From NCBI GenBank assembly GCA_963693315.1, contig OY856186.1, positions 378,040,656 through 378,104,655 on the forward strand: a DNA stretch of 64,000 nucleotides, written 5' to 3'. This DNA comes from Diogma glabrata (lineage: Eukaryota > Arthropoda > Insecta > Diptera > Cylindrotomidae). Below are positions 11,906 to 23,872 of this stretch, one piece after another. The notes under the pieces were generated by a model. That model was given only the letters and a program-made list of their open reading frames with translations, was not told the origin of the DNA and ran no database searches. Made by a program: the position numbers and the translations under genes. How positions within the stretch are numbered: the first letter of the stretch is position 1; each line of letters opens with the position of its first letter.

Positions 11906-12504
11906 TTTGCATTTAATAAAATATACCCGGATCTAAGATAAATAAATATGTATGATACATTAAAAGTTAAATCATAACAATAAAAACTGCATATTCTTGT
12001 TTTGGTTCTTTTATCGACATATACGTAATTTTCTTTCTTATTAGCTTATAAATAGCTTCTAAATAAAAGCTTTATGCAAAGTATAAACAACAAACTCTTA
12101 GCAATAATATTTGTTTTTAGCACGATCAGGCGATTTTGCATGTTTACTGATTCGTAAATAAACATAGTAAGTTTTGTTTACAAACCACAGGTCAGTGAGT
12201 AATTACTTACCGATCATGCAGGCATACTTACCGGTAAGAGAGACCTAAGGGTGTGAATAAAAGCGATATTGTTTAGATAATCATGCATGTCAATTCTATT
12301 AGGTTCAACTTTAAATAATATTATTTTTATTCGCCTACATATTAAAGTGGTACTTTATTACTGTGATTTGCAGCCGTGAAGTGTCACTATTTAACCATAT
12401 ATTTTGTTGTCATAGTTACGCCCAAAAAAGTAAAAAACGTTTGTTTTTGTTTAAACTCTATAGAAATAGAAATTTTTATCAAAGCTACCTTTAAATTCAA
12501 AATC
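11906..12504. other. Rest of the palindrome spacer
   Basis: No gene seen. From about 12315 the sequence is a minus-strand R500 copy (similar to 33490-33735) that continues across the inner end of the right arm to about 12775, so that arm boundary cuts through a pre-existing repeat. 11940-12315 is unassigned; one frame of 61 codons (12376-12561) lies in repeat sequence. Confidence 0.5.
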
Positions 12505-15500
12505 TCACAATCCAATTCAATAATAATACAATCTCATAATACAATTATTTTGAAAAAATAACAAATATTTTGTCAAAGGTCACTTGTTCAACATCTTATA
12601 ATTTCAAAATTTATGCAAAATTATAACTTTATTTAGAATAAGCCATTTTTTAAAAATATTTTGCTAGCGGCGAATAAAAAATAGTATATGACGCACGGAC
12701 GTAAGCTATTTTGAACTTAATGTGGGTGCAAATAAAATATTAATATATTTTTCTACTCTACCGCCCGTAAAATAATCACCCGTAAAATATTCATAAAATT
12801 AGAACAAACATAGTTATTTACATATCGAGGACTGGAAGTAGAAGATTACGCCTGCGGTTCATATTTAAGCACGACGCGAAGCGTGGGCTTTTATTGAACC
12901 AAGGGCGTAATCTTCCTTTCAGCCGGAGTGTGTGTACAACGTTTTACGCACAACTGCACAACATAATTGTAGTATAAACCAATTTTTAAAATTTTTAAAC
13001 TCGCTAGACATTTTGAAAATTATACTAAACATGCCATGATTTTCTCTATAAACTTCATACAATAATTTATTTGTTTGTTCGAATTTTATGATTATTTTCC
13101 GAGCGATTATTTAACGGGCGGCAAAGTAGAAAAATACATTAATGTTTTATATAGCAACGGGCTTTTATTTTACAGACGTTAAGTTCAACTTTCAATCACG
13201 ATAACTAGGATGTAAAATGTGTTTATTCTCTTCCATTTAATTATATCAGCTTTATTTGTATGTTTTTTCGATAATAATAGTATGTATTATTGTATTGTTT
13301 TCAAACCTATAGCCTAATGAACTTAACCTTTTGTCTAATGAAAATTTTATTCAATTGGTATGATTCCAATTGGTCAAATTGTTTTGATTTCATTAAAATT
13401 ATTTTCAAATTATAATCACAATTGCTTTGATAAGTTTTGTTCAAAAATCAAATTTTAATTTAAATTCTCTTATTTCGTTTAGTTGAACTTGGTTGATTGT
13501 ATGAGAAGGGCGTTTTTTTATCATCAGAGTTTTTTTATTAAGAAATTTGATTTATCAATTAAAACAATAAAGATTTATTGTTTTAATTGAAGAAAATGTT
13601 TTTATTTTTTATAATACACAATTCTTTTTTATAATAAAATCTTTGTCAGAGAATAAAGTATTGTAATCGATTCGTGAATAATGAATTTTATTCTCTCGCA
13701 AATTAAAATTCTCGCTCGTGCCTCGCTCAAATTTTAAACTTTTGCTTGAGAATAAACTACTTCATTATTCACTCATTGATTAAACTACTATTTACGATTC
13801 GTTTGTGCGTAAAATAAATTATTGTATGAAGTTTATAGAGAAAATCATGGCATGTTTAGCATAATTTTCAAAATGTCTAGCGAGTTTAAAAAATTCAAAA
13901 ATTGATTTATACTACAACAAAGTTGTGCAGTTGAGCGTAAAACGTTCTACATACACTCAGGCTGAAAGGAAGATTACGCCCTTGGTTCATCGTATTAATT
14001 AGTTAGACATGTTTAGCACACTAAATATAAATATGAAATATTCATTATTTAGACTCTTTGAATATCCAAAGATACCATGTCAACTATAAAGGAAGGAGAT
14101 GAGGAAAATGAAAGGAATGAGGATATAGGGATAACTTTACTAATTGTTTTAAAAGTTATGATCGTTTAAGGAAGAGGAATTCCACCTTTTTTGAAAAATA
14201 TTTGTACATTTGTACTCCTTAAATACTTATTCCAAATTGTGCTTTTCAAAAATGGATAGTGCCATATCATAGGAAATCGTACATCAAAAAGTATCAATAA
14301 ATTAAATTTTAAAAAATGTAGTCTTGAGAACTACTGACAGAAGTGAAAACCTAAATTTGTTAAATAGCTGTGTTTTTATAGTCTAACTAAATACAACAAA
14401 ATCTTTACTTACACAATTCCCCACTGAAAAACATCAAACTTAATAAAAATAGAAAAAAAACAAAATACAAATCCAGAGAACGAGAGTAAAATTATTTATA
14501 ATATTTATTATATTATCATCTTAGATTATAAAAAAAACAGGATAAGCAATATTTTATATATGTATTTTGTGTATGTACACTATAAAACTATAAAAAAAAA
14601 TTGAAACTGTTTTTTAAATTCAAATTTCGTATTAAAAATAATTTACACAAAAGAAAAGGCTCCTGTAAAAATAAGCACAAAAATACAGGGTCACATGCGG
14701 CATGGTTGTCTCTTTCCTTTTAGAGAGAAAAAATATAATTTTATACTTCTATTGCCAGAAAGAAATAACTGCCAAACAATATATATTTTATATTAATTTC
14801 ATTCTAAATAAAAACAAAACCAAAAACAGTTAATCGTCAAATAATATCCATTTCACTTTAAACTTATTCTAAATGAAAACAAAACAAAGGCGTAGATGAT
14901 ACAATTTTAGTAAGGATCAAATTTTCTGTTTTATTGTTATCAATTTTATTTTAATCAAAATACTTTTGAGAAAAATGATATAAAATTGAATAAGTTTTGT
15001 CATTTTCCGATTGATAAAAATGCTAAATACAAAATATCTACATAAGTCTGTTATTTTGTAAGCATATTTAGTCAAGCAACGGTTAACCTCGATGATATTT
15101 AAATTTCTAAGCTACTGTGTTTTTTCAATGCAAATACTATCACGTTAAATCCGCACACTATATTAATAAAAGAAACTTCGACTATGTTAATAAAAGAAAC
15201 TTCAACTTAAAAAAATATTACTTATCCTGTGTATTTTATAATCTAAGATTATCATTAATTTCAACAACACTTAGGTTTATCGCACTATCTATTTTTCTTT
15301 AATCAAAATGTATAAAGAAAAACACACAAATCAAACAAGACAAAACAATTTTTTTTTTATTTTGCTTAAAAATACAACAAAATCTTTACTTACTATACCA
15401 CACTTTCACACACATAAACCGAAAAATGAAAATCAAATTCAATAAAAAACAAACATATTACAAATCAAGAACATGAGAATAAGAAATAAGAAAATAGCAA

Positions 15501-17044
15501 ATGATTACAATTTACCTTCCTCTCTTTTAATATGTGTGCATACAAAATCGCAAAAGTTTTCACTTCAAAAATGGTACAACAGTCACCAACAGAAAATAGA
15601 AAAAATGCAAAAAGAAAACACCAACAAAAAGTAAAAAAACAGAATAGCCACAAAACCATCGAAAAAAAATCTCCAAAACAACATGAAATGCTGTTGCAGA
15701 ACTCTTGCATTAATATTGAATAACTAATAGTGAAACTAACTTATTGAAAAATGTGTGAAATCATCATTCAACACATCAATTTATATCAAAAAAGGGAGTA
15801 GTCAGCTATATATAGATCTTCCAGGAATAGTTTAAGTACCATAAATAAATTTTTTAATTTTAATTTTTTATGTCTAATTTTCGAGATGAAGAAGATTATC
15901 ATGATGATACTAATGAAGTATTAAATGTTCTCAATGTTTCCTATGCAATAGCAATATATGGAGAGGCTGAAATCTCAAGCTATGAGATATCAAGACTTCA
16001 GTCTGGGTTAAGGATTTGTATATAGTTTTCGGCAATTTATGAGGACATTTCTAGTTTTGGGCAGCGATGTATATCAAACATAACTCTTTGTTAAAGTACA
16101 ACTATTTTTTATCTCTGTTTAGAAATTTATTACAAAACTAACCCGAAACATCAATACGTTGCCAAAAAATTATAACAGATCATATATTAACATAATTTAG
16201 TGAAAAGCTGATACACTCAGCAAAATACTCAAAAACATCTCCATACACCGTTTTGAGAAAATATTAAAATATCACAAATTCATATTTCTTTCAAAATTCC
16301 AAAAATATTGTAAAATCAAAAAAAATCAAACATTTTTCAAAATTCTAAAAATATTCCAAAAATTATTACAAAATCAAAGATTAAATTTTTTTTCAAAAAT
16401 TCTAAAAATATAGCAAAAAATAAAACAAAATTAAAATTGAAACTTTTTTCAAAATTCCAAAAATATTCCAAGAATAGAATCAAATCAAATATTTAAACTT
16501 TTTCTAAATTCCAATAATATTCCAAAAATTCAAACTTTTGTTCTAAAAATATTGCAAAAATTATTACAAAATCAAAAATACAAACTTTTTTCAAATATTT
16601 CAAAAACTAAAACAAATTCAAAAATTTCCATGTCCAATTTCATGCTCAATTACATTTACGTCATAAAAACAACTAAATTCTAAATTTAAAACAACTAAAG
16701 TTATCGAACCCGTCTCTACCTATTTTTAGAAAGAAATTGACAAGATCTTCGAGAACGTTGCAATTGTTAAAAGATAAAAAGATTTACGAATATGCTATTA
16801 AAAGAATAGACCAATCATCTTTTTTATGAATGGAAATGCAAATTTTTTTTTTACTAACCAATTGACCATGAAATTTATGTATCTTAATTCATTCAACGAC
16901 AAATTTACGTTCACTGTTAATGATTTGATAATCTTTAAATAGCTGAGTTAGGTTTGAAAAATTATCAGTTTGCAAATTATCTTTAAATTATAAACATATA
17001 TCCAAAAATGAAATTTTTAATCGTAAGATATTGATTGTGAAATA
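12505..17044. repeat. Right arm of the 10 kb palindrome
   Basis: Reverse copy of 7086-11646. It carries the mirrored transposon (12890-13995), LINE 3'-UTR fragment (14000-14095) and satellite A (16270-16620). Frames of 61-63 codons inside (15117-15302, 15532-15723) are not conserved coding: the counterpart of the second has a stop in the left arm. The outer end falls in intron 1 of the secreted-peptide gene at about 17045, so the right arm holds the gene promoter and first exon, and exons 2-3 lie just outside. Confidence 0.95.
16934..16970 (+). promoter_or_regulatory. Core promoter of the secreted-peptide gene (TATA + initiator)
   Basis: A TATA-like CTTTAAATAG begins at 16933 and an initiator TCAGTT lies at 16965-16970, its A at 16967, 31-33 bp downstream. 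This spacing and the TCAGTT word match the known arthropod initiator consensus TCAKTY. Both motifs and the spacing are kept in the paralog (49023-49060) and in the left-arm copy (7160-7197). The predicted 5' UTR is about 41 nt. Confidence 0.7.
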
Positions 17045-17363
17045 ATGTTTGTCAAATTTTAGATAAAATTAATTTCAGTGTTTTTTTAAATATAGGTATT
17101 ATGCGTGACTATTGTCATTGCATTAGTAGCAGGAACAGATGAGGCAGCAGGAACAGATGAGAAAGCTGGCGTGAGTTTTTTAATTGATTTACAAATACAA
17201 ATTTGTGAATAATATGTTTTTTGCTGTTCATTAGTTGCATGTTTTATATCAAGGACCTGATGGAATATTAAGGAGTAAAACTTTTGAAAATGGACCTCAA
17301 GGTTTTGAGCAAAAGGATTTTGGACGGTCTAATCCATCGAATCCATCCATTTCGAATAATTGA
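17008..17363 (+). CDS. Small secreted peptide gene, copy 1 (three exons, 72 aa)
   Basis: Exon 1 17008-17022 (MKFLI), exon 2 17096-17170, exon 3 17235-17363 with TGA stop. Introns are 73 and 64 bp with GTAAGA/GTGAGT donors and TATAG/CATTAG acceptors; both splice in phase 0. The product starts with a typical signal peptide (MKFLIVLCVTIVIALVAG) and cleavage is likely near residue 18. A short acidic stretch follows in which an 18-bp unit is duplicated (AGTDEA/AGTDEK). The rest has a GPDG motif and a G/N/P/S-rich end without cysteines. AATAAA at 17441 follows. The start is fixed by the TATA/initiator and the paralog at 48632-48985, which keeps the same exon plan. I do not recognise the family; small cysteine-free secreted peptides in flies include immune-induced, salivary and seminal products. 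Confidence 0.8.
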
Positions 17364-17440
17364 TGAAAATGTTTTCTCTGTTTCAATTCCAGTATTTTTT
17401 TAAACTGAAACTGTATATTTTAAAAATTTTCTTCGATGTA

Positions 17441-17446
17441 AATAAA
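17441..17446 (+). terminator. Polyadenylation signal AATAAA of the secreted-peptide gene
   Basis: AATAAA 78 bp after the TGA stop. The surrounding 3' UTR (GAAAATGTTTTCTCTG, CTGTATATTTTAAAAATTT) is conserved around the matching signal of the paralog at 48550-48555. Confidence 0.65.
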
Positions 17447-17639
17447 AACTTTTAAAATCTGATAATAAATACAAAAATATCAATTTTTCTATGATAGCAG
17501 ACGAAAAGTCTATTTTCATGCAAGCTTAATACCATGTGAAGATGGGTGTTTTTCCTCTAGTGTAAAAAGAATAACAAATTGTAGTTGCTATGGTATTATC
17601 ATATAATCTTACGTATCATCTGAAATAAAACTGCATTTA

Positions 17640-18110
17640 TAAAAATACCAGTTTTGGAAGCTGACTACAAGGATTGTCAGTCATTTTACTTGTTCACCAA
17701 ACTTATTCACGAGAATAATACACTTTTTGCGGTACAAAAATTCCAATACTTGGAGGGTTGTTTAAAGGGTGAAGCAAGCAACTTATTAAAGCATATGGCG
17801 ATTTTTGAAGCTAATTATTTTGAAGCCTTTCAGATATCATGCAAGAGATACGATAAGAGGAAGCACATTGTTAACGCATTCATTCAAACCTTTGTGGGAC
17901 AGCCTCATATTAGGAATCCATCAGCTGCAGCATTACGAGGTCTTACAAACACATGCGATGAAGTGATTCGAGGGTTAAAGGCTCTTGGTACTCAGTTTGA
18001 AAGAAGAGATCCGTGCGGTTGATTTACTTGGTAGTCAACAAATTATATAAGGACAACTAACAACAATTTGCGAATTTCATCATTCATATCCCTTGTCCTA
18101 CATGGAATAG
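17640..18110 (+). pseudogene. BEL/Pao retrotransposon gag fragment
   Basis: An open stretch of about 122 codons (17654-18022) carries the Pao gag (DUF1759-type) pattern: LFTKLIHENN, VQKFQYLEGCLKGEASNLL, EAFQISCKRYDKRKHIVNAFI and GLKALGTQFERRDP. A frameshift near 18022 breaks it; related sequence continues to about 18110 (CGAATTTCATCATT, CCTTGTCCTACATGGAATA). There is no zinc knuckle, protease or RT. It is closely related to the minus-strand copy at 45955-47400; in both places the fragment lies downstream of, and in the same orientation as, a secreted-peptide gene. Confidence 0.8.
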
Positions 18111-18540
18111 ACCGGGAAGCAGCGTTGCATTTTGGTTAGTGATTTGATGCCGATTGAATCTAATTTTTATAGATAAATTAATTATTTGTGATGTGGAAAA
18201 TAAGAGTCAGCCGTCAGACTTGCGGGGTAGGGGAGGGTAGGGGAGGTTTAAACTGGTAAAAAAAACTTATTCCAAAAGTAATTTGATGCTGCTTCAAAAT
18301 TTGTATGATGCATGTTTACACCATAACAATTGGAAAAAAGTGATCAGCTGATTGGCGGATGGGGGATTATAGGTCAGCTCCTCGTACGCATCAGTATAAA
18401 ATTGCAATATAGTCAAGACCTTTCTGCATAGGATCTTGATGAAACTTTGGCAAATGATCCAGGTTCACTTGGAAATAGAAGATCTGAATTATATATATTA
18501 TTTTATCATAATCATAATTTTATAGTCATATATATTATTT
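18111..18540. other. Unassigned sequence
   Basis: No gene seen. It contains a G-rich run at 18222-18246 (GGGTAGGGGAGGGTAGGGGAGG, two 10-bp units) and, at 18493-18550, a duplicated word TATATTATTTTATCATAATC. Confidence 0.5.
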
Positions 18541-19390
18541 TATCATAATCCAAAAATTCTTAAAAATGCAAACTTTTTCCAAAATTCTAAAAATATTGCA
18601 AAAATTATTACAAAATCAAAAGTTGAAAATTTTTTCAAAATTCCAAAAATTATAATAAAATCAAAAATTAAAAATTTTCCAAAATTCTTAAAATATTCCA
18701 AAAATTCTTACGAAATCAAAAATTAAAACTTTTTCAGAAATTCTAAAAATAATGCAAAAATTATTACAAAATCAAAAATACAAACTTTTTCAAAATTCCA
18801 AAAATATTTCAAAAACTATAACAAATTCAAAAATGTCCATGTCCAATTTCATTTTCAATTATATTTACGTCATAAAAACAGCTACATTTTTTTCCCAAAA
18901 AATTGGCTAAAAAATAAATGAAATTATTTTTTGACACACTTGACATTATTTTTTGACAAACTTATAATGCCATAATTCTCAATAATAATAATAAAATTTC
19001 ATTTCAAACAATTTTATTTTTTCCTAAAAATTGGGTAAAAATAGAAAAAAATCTCTCTTTTGACACACTTGACAACATTTATTTGACAAACTTATAATGC
19101 CATAATTCTCAATAATAATAATAAAACTCATTTCAAACAAACAATAATTTTATTTTTTTTCCACAAAATTAGGTAAAAAAATAAATAAAAATCTTTCTTT
19201 TGACACACTTGACAACATTTTTTGACAAACTTATAATGCCATAGTTCTCAATAATAATAAAAAAAAATTTCATTTCAAACAAAATTTTAATTTAATTTTT
19301 TCCCAGAAAATAAAATAATCAAAAAAATCTTTCTTTTGACTCACTTGACAACATTTTTTTGACAAACTTATAATGCAATAATCTAGATTT
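18541..19390. repeat. Satellites A and B of a HINE block (block 1)
   Basis: 18541-18850 is satellite A (period about 55-60 bp, words AAAATTCTAAAAAT and ACAAAATCAAAAATT). 18880-19390 is satellite B: four units of about 130-137 bp, each with TTTGACACACTTGACA and ACAAACTTATAATGC, starting at about 18933, 19063, 19199 and 19336. Non-coding. Confidence 0.8.
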
Positions 19391-19815
19391 TGGTCTCACA
19401 TACCAATCCCGACCATCAAGATTTCTCCAAATTCAATGTTTCTACTCGTAATCACTTAAAATGAACGTTTTTTAACCAAAAAATATGCAAATTTCCTTGT
19501 TTTGACACACTTGACGATTTTTTTGACACACTTCCGGTACAGTTATCAAACACATCGTCCTTTCGGCTCTTCCCATTGAGTAAACCTATTTTTAGAAAAA
19601 AAAAATTTTGAAATCCGTTCAACGGTTTTCTAGATTTCGTCGGTTGTGACGGACGGCCGGCCGGACGGCCGGCAGACAGACACACATTTTTTTTTTTTTT
19701 GCTTTTTTAGAATCAGTAGGTCCTAAAACGTCCAGAAATGCCAAAAAAGTGGGGGTAAGAATTTCACTTTGAGCTCATGAATGTAATACTTAGGTCTTTC
19801 AGACCGAAGGAATAA
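19391..19815. repeat. HINE core with (GTCY)n proto-microsatellite (block 1)
   Basis: A conserved block of about 420 bp runs from TTTTGGTCTCACATACCAAT to GGTCTTTCAGACCGAAG. It contains a GC-rich tract at 19650-19682 made of GACR units (reverse of GTCY) and a terminal GGTC-TTTCA-GACC hairpin at 19792-19804. Other copies: 20791-20822 plus 24364-24765, 24961-25366, 26990-27170 (partial) and 49745-50160 (inverted). (GTCY)n next to such a core is a mark of dipteran mini-me elements. Confidence 0.75.
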
Positions 19816-19869
19816 TAAAACAGTAAGGATTGTGTTTGTGTTAAGGCTTTTATATAGTTTTCACCAAAA

Positions 19870-20822
19870 GCTTTATACGAGGACAAAATTATTAACAAAA
19901 TCAAAAATTAAAACATTTTTCCAATTCTAAAAGTATTGCAAAAAATATTGCAATAATTGAAACTTTTTTCAAAATTCTAAAAATATTCCAAAAATTCTTA
20001 CAAAATCAAAAATTGAAACTTTTTTCAAAATTCTAAAAATATATATAAAATTCAAAAATTTTATTTTTTTTTTCAAAATTCTAAAAATATTCCAAAAATT
20101 AGAATAAAATCAAAAATTTCAACTTTTTCTAAATTCTTTTAATATTCCAAAAATTCTTAAAAAATAAAAAAATTCAAATTTTTTCCAAAATTCTAAAAAT
20201 ATTGTAAAAATTATAACAATATCCAAAATTGAAACTTTTTCCAAAATTAAAAAAATTATAATAAAATCAAAAATTTAAAATCTTTCAAAGTTCTAAAAAT
20301 ATTCCAATAATTCTTACAAAATCAAAAATTGAAACTTTTTTCAAAATTTTCCAAAACTATAACAAATTCAAAAATTTCCATGTTCAATTATATTTACGTA
20401 AACAAAAACCTAAATTTATTTTTCCAAAATATTATCTAAAAAAATACATGAAATCATTTTTTTGACACACTTGACAATATTTTTTTGATAAACTTATAAT
20501 GCCATAATGCTCAAAAATATTAATAAAATTTCATGTCAAACAAATAATTAATTTTATTTTTTTCCAAAAATTGGATAAAAATATAAATAAAAATCTTTCT
20601 TTTGACACACTTGACACACTTGACAACATTTTCTTGACAAACTTATGATGCAACAATTCTCAATAATAATAGTAAAATTTCATTTCAAACAAGTAATTAA
20701 TTTTATTTTTCTCCAAAAATTGGGTAAAAAATAAATAAAAATATTTCTTTTGACACACTTGACAACATTTTTTTGACTAACCTATAATGCAAGAATCTAG
20801 ATTTTGGTCTCACATACCAATC
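19870..20822. repeat. HINE block 2: satellites A and B, then the core start
   Basis: Satellite A at 19880-20360; satellite B at 20400-20790 (units start at about 20459, 20599 and 20751); the core begins at 20791 and is cut at 20822 by the RTE-type LINE, resuming at 24364. The order A-B-core is the same as in block 1. Confidence 0.75.
20809..20822. repeat. Target-site duplication of the RTE-type LINE, left copy
   Basis: CTCACATACCAATC here and at 24364-24377. The undivided word occurs once in the other core copies (for example near 19397), confirming insertion into a core. Confidence 0.85.
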
Positions 20823-20844
20823 TCTCTCTCTCTCCCTCTGGCGT

Positions 20845-21141
20845 TTACATCCCATGGAGGGATTTTGCCGTCTGTGCAATCAGCTTCCAATTATCTCGTT
20901 CCATGACCAGTTGACCCCAGTTTCGACATCCTATATCACGAAGGTCTTGGATGATGTCATCACGCCAGCGTTGTCTAGGTCTTCCTCTTCGACGAACACC
21001 AGCTGGTTGTTGTTGGGACGCTTTTTTTATCATTCTATCCAATGGAGCCCTTTCTACATGACCAAACCATCTAATCCGGTTGGATTTAATGAATCCGATT
21101 AAATCACAGCCTCCAAGAAACTGTCTGATTTCGTGATTCAT
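20845..21141 (-). pseudogene. RTE-type LINE ORF, C-terminal part
   Basis: 98 open codons with the C-terminal signature of RTE/BovB-like proteins: IRWFGHVERAP, RRRGRPRQRWRDDI, then DLRDIGCRNWGQL and RDNWKLIAQTAK. It should be continuous with the RT part upstream (21170-21709). A TGA at the join, in the context QYRI-stop-MNHE, and a frameshift just before it separate them. Confidence 0.8.
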
Positions 21142-21169
21142 TCAGATTCTATACTGATTTTCAGCAACT

Positions 21170-21709
21170 TTACATGGACCATAAATTGTCGTATGACCTT
21201 CCTCTCGAAAGTTGATAAAATTCTACAATCGGAGGAAGTGTCCAGCTTTCACTTCCAAATGTAAGCACAGGTCGAATTAATGCTTTGTAAAGTGTGAGTT
21301 TACACGACCGCGAAAGATATTTTGATCGCAGAAGTTTTGAGTATGCGTAGAAAACTCTGTATGCGGCAGAGACACGGGCTTTGATATCTGCCTGCATGTC
21401 ATTTGACGATGTTATTACAGACCCGAGGTATTTGAAGTTTTCCACGCGTTCCACTTCATAGTCGCCAGTATCCAGATTTCCGGGAGGTATGTTCTTAGAT
21501 GTTGTTAACACTTTGGTTTTGCCGGTGTTGATGCATAATCCAAGTCGTTTAGCATTTCTTTCAAGCTGAGAGAGACTATCCTTAATATCGCTTGTTCTAC
21601 GACCGAGAAGCACAATATCATCTGCGTAGCCAAGAATTTGACTAGATTTGTTATATATGCAGTTTTGTGTCTCAATTCGGCCTTTTCTTATCGCGTACTC
21701 CAGCGCCAA
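21170..21709 (-). pseudogene. RTE-type LINE reverse transcriptase, C-terminal half
   Basis: Contains the catalytic LGYADDIVLLGR box (YADD near 21618-21632), then GLCINTGKTKV, NFKYLGSVITS and the thumb-like YKALIRPVLTFGSESWTL. The reading frame upstream to the previous part stays open apart from one TAA at 21960; between them lie LYVDFKQAYDS and SGVRQGDALAPVLFN. Near 21230 a frameshift swaps the last 20-odd residues for unrelated ones. Confidence 0.85.
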
Positions 21710-21958
21710 ATTAAACAGTACGGGCGCAAGTGCATCACCTTGTCGAACACCTGATGTTATATCGAAAGGATCAGAAACCGACCCTTCGATTACTATTCTA
21801 CAATTTGATCCCGATGTTGTGAGTTTGCACAGAGAAACAAGTTTCTCTGGGATGCCAAGGCATATGAGTGCGGACCAAAGGTTGTCGCGGATGATACTAT
21901 CATATGCTTGCTTGAAATCAACGTATAGCTGGTGAATGCTGATGTTGTACTCCCAACA

Positions 21959-23437
21959 TTATTCTAGAATCATCCTTAAGGTAAAACATTGATCTGTGGT
22001 TGAACGGTTGGGACGAAAACCACACTGATAGTCACCGATGATAGATTCGGCGAACGGGATGAGTCGAGCAAGTACGACATTAGCTAGTATTTTATATGCC
22101 GTGTTCAACAGTGCGATGCCACGATAATTCGCACACTTTAGACGGTCACCTTTCTTATGCAGCGGAACAATGAGAGCTGTTTTCCATTCAGCAGGTAGTT
22201 CTTCTTGGTCCCAGATTGCAAGAATCAGATCATATATACGTGAGACCAGAGCTGCTCCTCCATTTTTCAAAAGTTCTGCGGGAATACCATCGAAACCTGG
22301 TGATTTGCCATTTTTCAGTTTTTTAATGGCACCTTCCACTTCTTCTATAGCTGGGTAAGGGACAAAAATCTCCTCATTTGACGGAGCAATTGCTCGAATA
22401 GGATGAACTTCATTCGTTCTATTCAGTAGGTCTTGAAAGTGGGATCGCCACACTGCCAGCACATCGCGTTCACTTGTTGTAAGTTCATTGTTTTCATTTT
22501 TGATGGCTGTAGATCTTGGGTGGAAATCTTTTGTCAGATGCCGTGCATTGGCAAAGCACTCTTTCGAATTTCCGTTGGCCGCATGTTGGTCGATGTTTTC
22601 GATGCAGCTCTTCATGTGTTCGCGTTTCTTTTTACGTAGAAGTTTTGCTGAGGCTTTTCTGGCGCTTAGATAATCAGCTTGGGAGCTTCGGGTGTTCCTT
22701 GTTAACCATTTTTCTCGCAGTTTTTGTTTATTTTCAACGGATTGGCGGCATTCGTCGTCAAACCATTCGTTGTGTGATTTCGGTGGTCGTTTTCCGATTG
22801 TAGTTTGTGCTGCGGCTATAATGGTTGATTGAAGCGTTTGCCATTCTTCTTGTATGTTTAATGGCATCTCAGAAGAGATGTCATGCTCTTCTATGTTTTG
22901 TGTTATTATTTCCTGATATCTATTCAGCGTTTCCGGATGTTTAAATGCTTCGACATTCCAGCGCACGGTCTTTTTTGCTTGTCTGTTAAATGTAGATGAT
23001 AATTTGCACTTGTACTTAAAGATGACAAGCATATGATCGGTGTCCATATCAGCACCTCTGTATGATCGAACGTCAGTTACACTTGTAGAGTGTCTCTTAG
23101 AGATCATGACGTGATCGATTTGATTTTCCGTTCTTCCGTCATTTGATTTCCACGTTGCTTTGTGAATTCTCTTGTGAGGGAAGAAAGTGCTGGATATTAC
23201 TAGATCATACATCATAGCCAGCTCGGCTGCGCGAAAACCGTTATTGTTGCTGGTATGATGCAAGCTGTTGGGGCCGATATATGTTTTAAGTTCTGCAATC
23301 CTACCAATTTGAGCATTAAAGTCACCTACCACGATTTTTATATCGTGCCGCGGGATGTTATTGATGACTTCTTCGAGTTCTAGGAAAAACAGGTCTTTAA
23401 TATCATCTGCTTTATCTTCAGTAGGTGCTATGAACAT
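21959..23437 (-). pseudogene. RTE-type LINE: endonuclease C-terminal half and RT N-terminal half
   Basis: 492 open codons. Endonuclease (APE type) motifs: IKIVVGDFNAQIG, then the ENQIDHVMISKR and RGADMDTDHMLVIF boxes that hold catalytic Asp/His. RT finger and palm motifs follow: GFDGIPAELLKNGG, LIVPLHKKGDR, NYRGIALLNTAYKIL and GFRPNRSTTDQCFTLR. The frame ends at a TAA (21960) in the context MILE-stop-CWEYN where a glutamine codon is expected. A frameshift at about 23430 separates it from the N-terminal half. Confidence 0.85.
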
Positions 23438-23524
23438 TGACGATCGTTACATCGAATTTTTGCGTGCGGATTCTCAGTGTGCATAACCGCATATTAATTG
23501 GGCAGAAGTCGATAACATGCTGAT

Positions 23525-23872
23525 TCACGCGACGGTGTATAAGAAAGCCAACTCCAAATTCTCCTCCGTTTTTGATGACCGCAATAATAAAAGAGTGTAT
23601 CCTTTCGCTGTTTCATGGATTCCACTCCCTGACCATCTTAGTTCTTGTAATGCCACTATATCCAGTGTGTAGCTCTCGACTTGTTGTGTTAGTTTTAGGA
23701 GATCTCCTGGTCTTCTGAGGCTTAGCACGTTCCAGGTTCCCATTTTTAAATCGTAGTCCGGGTACAGTTTCCGAGGTCGTTCCAATATTAAATCCGAGAT
23801 ATTCCGAGGCCTGTGTACAGAATTTATGACAATAATTTTTTTACGGAAATGGGGTGTTAGCCCTTCGCCCAA
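23525..23872 (-). pseudogene. RTE-type LINE endonuclease, N-terminal part
   Basis: Starts near MGEGLTPHF and contains MGTWNVLSLRRPGDLLKL and LDIVALQELRWSGSG, the first catalytic boxes of APE-type endonucleases (Asn and Glu). A frameshift near 23590 follows; the continuation (GEFGVGFLIHRRVNQHVIDF) runs in another frame to about 23440. Confidence 0.8.

Noticed and set aside
15532..15723. 63-codon basic frame in the right palindrome arm
   Set aside because: The mirror copy in the left arm has a stop and other changes; upstream and downstream context is non-coding.
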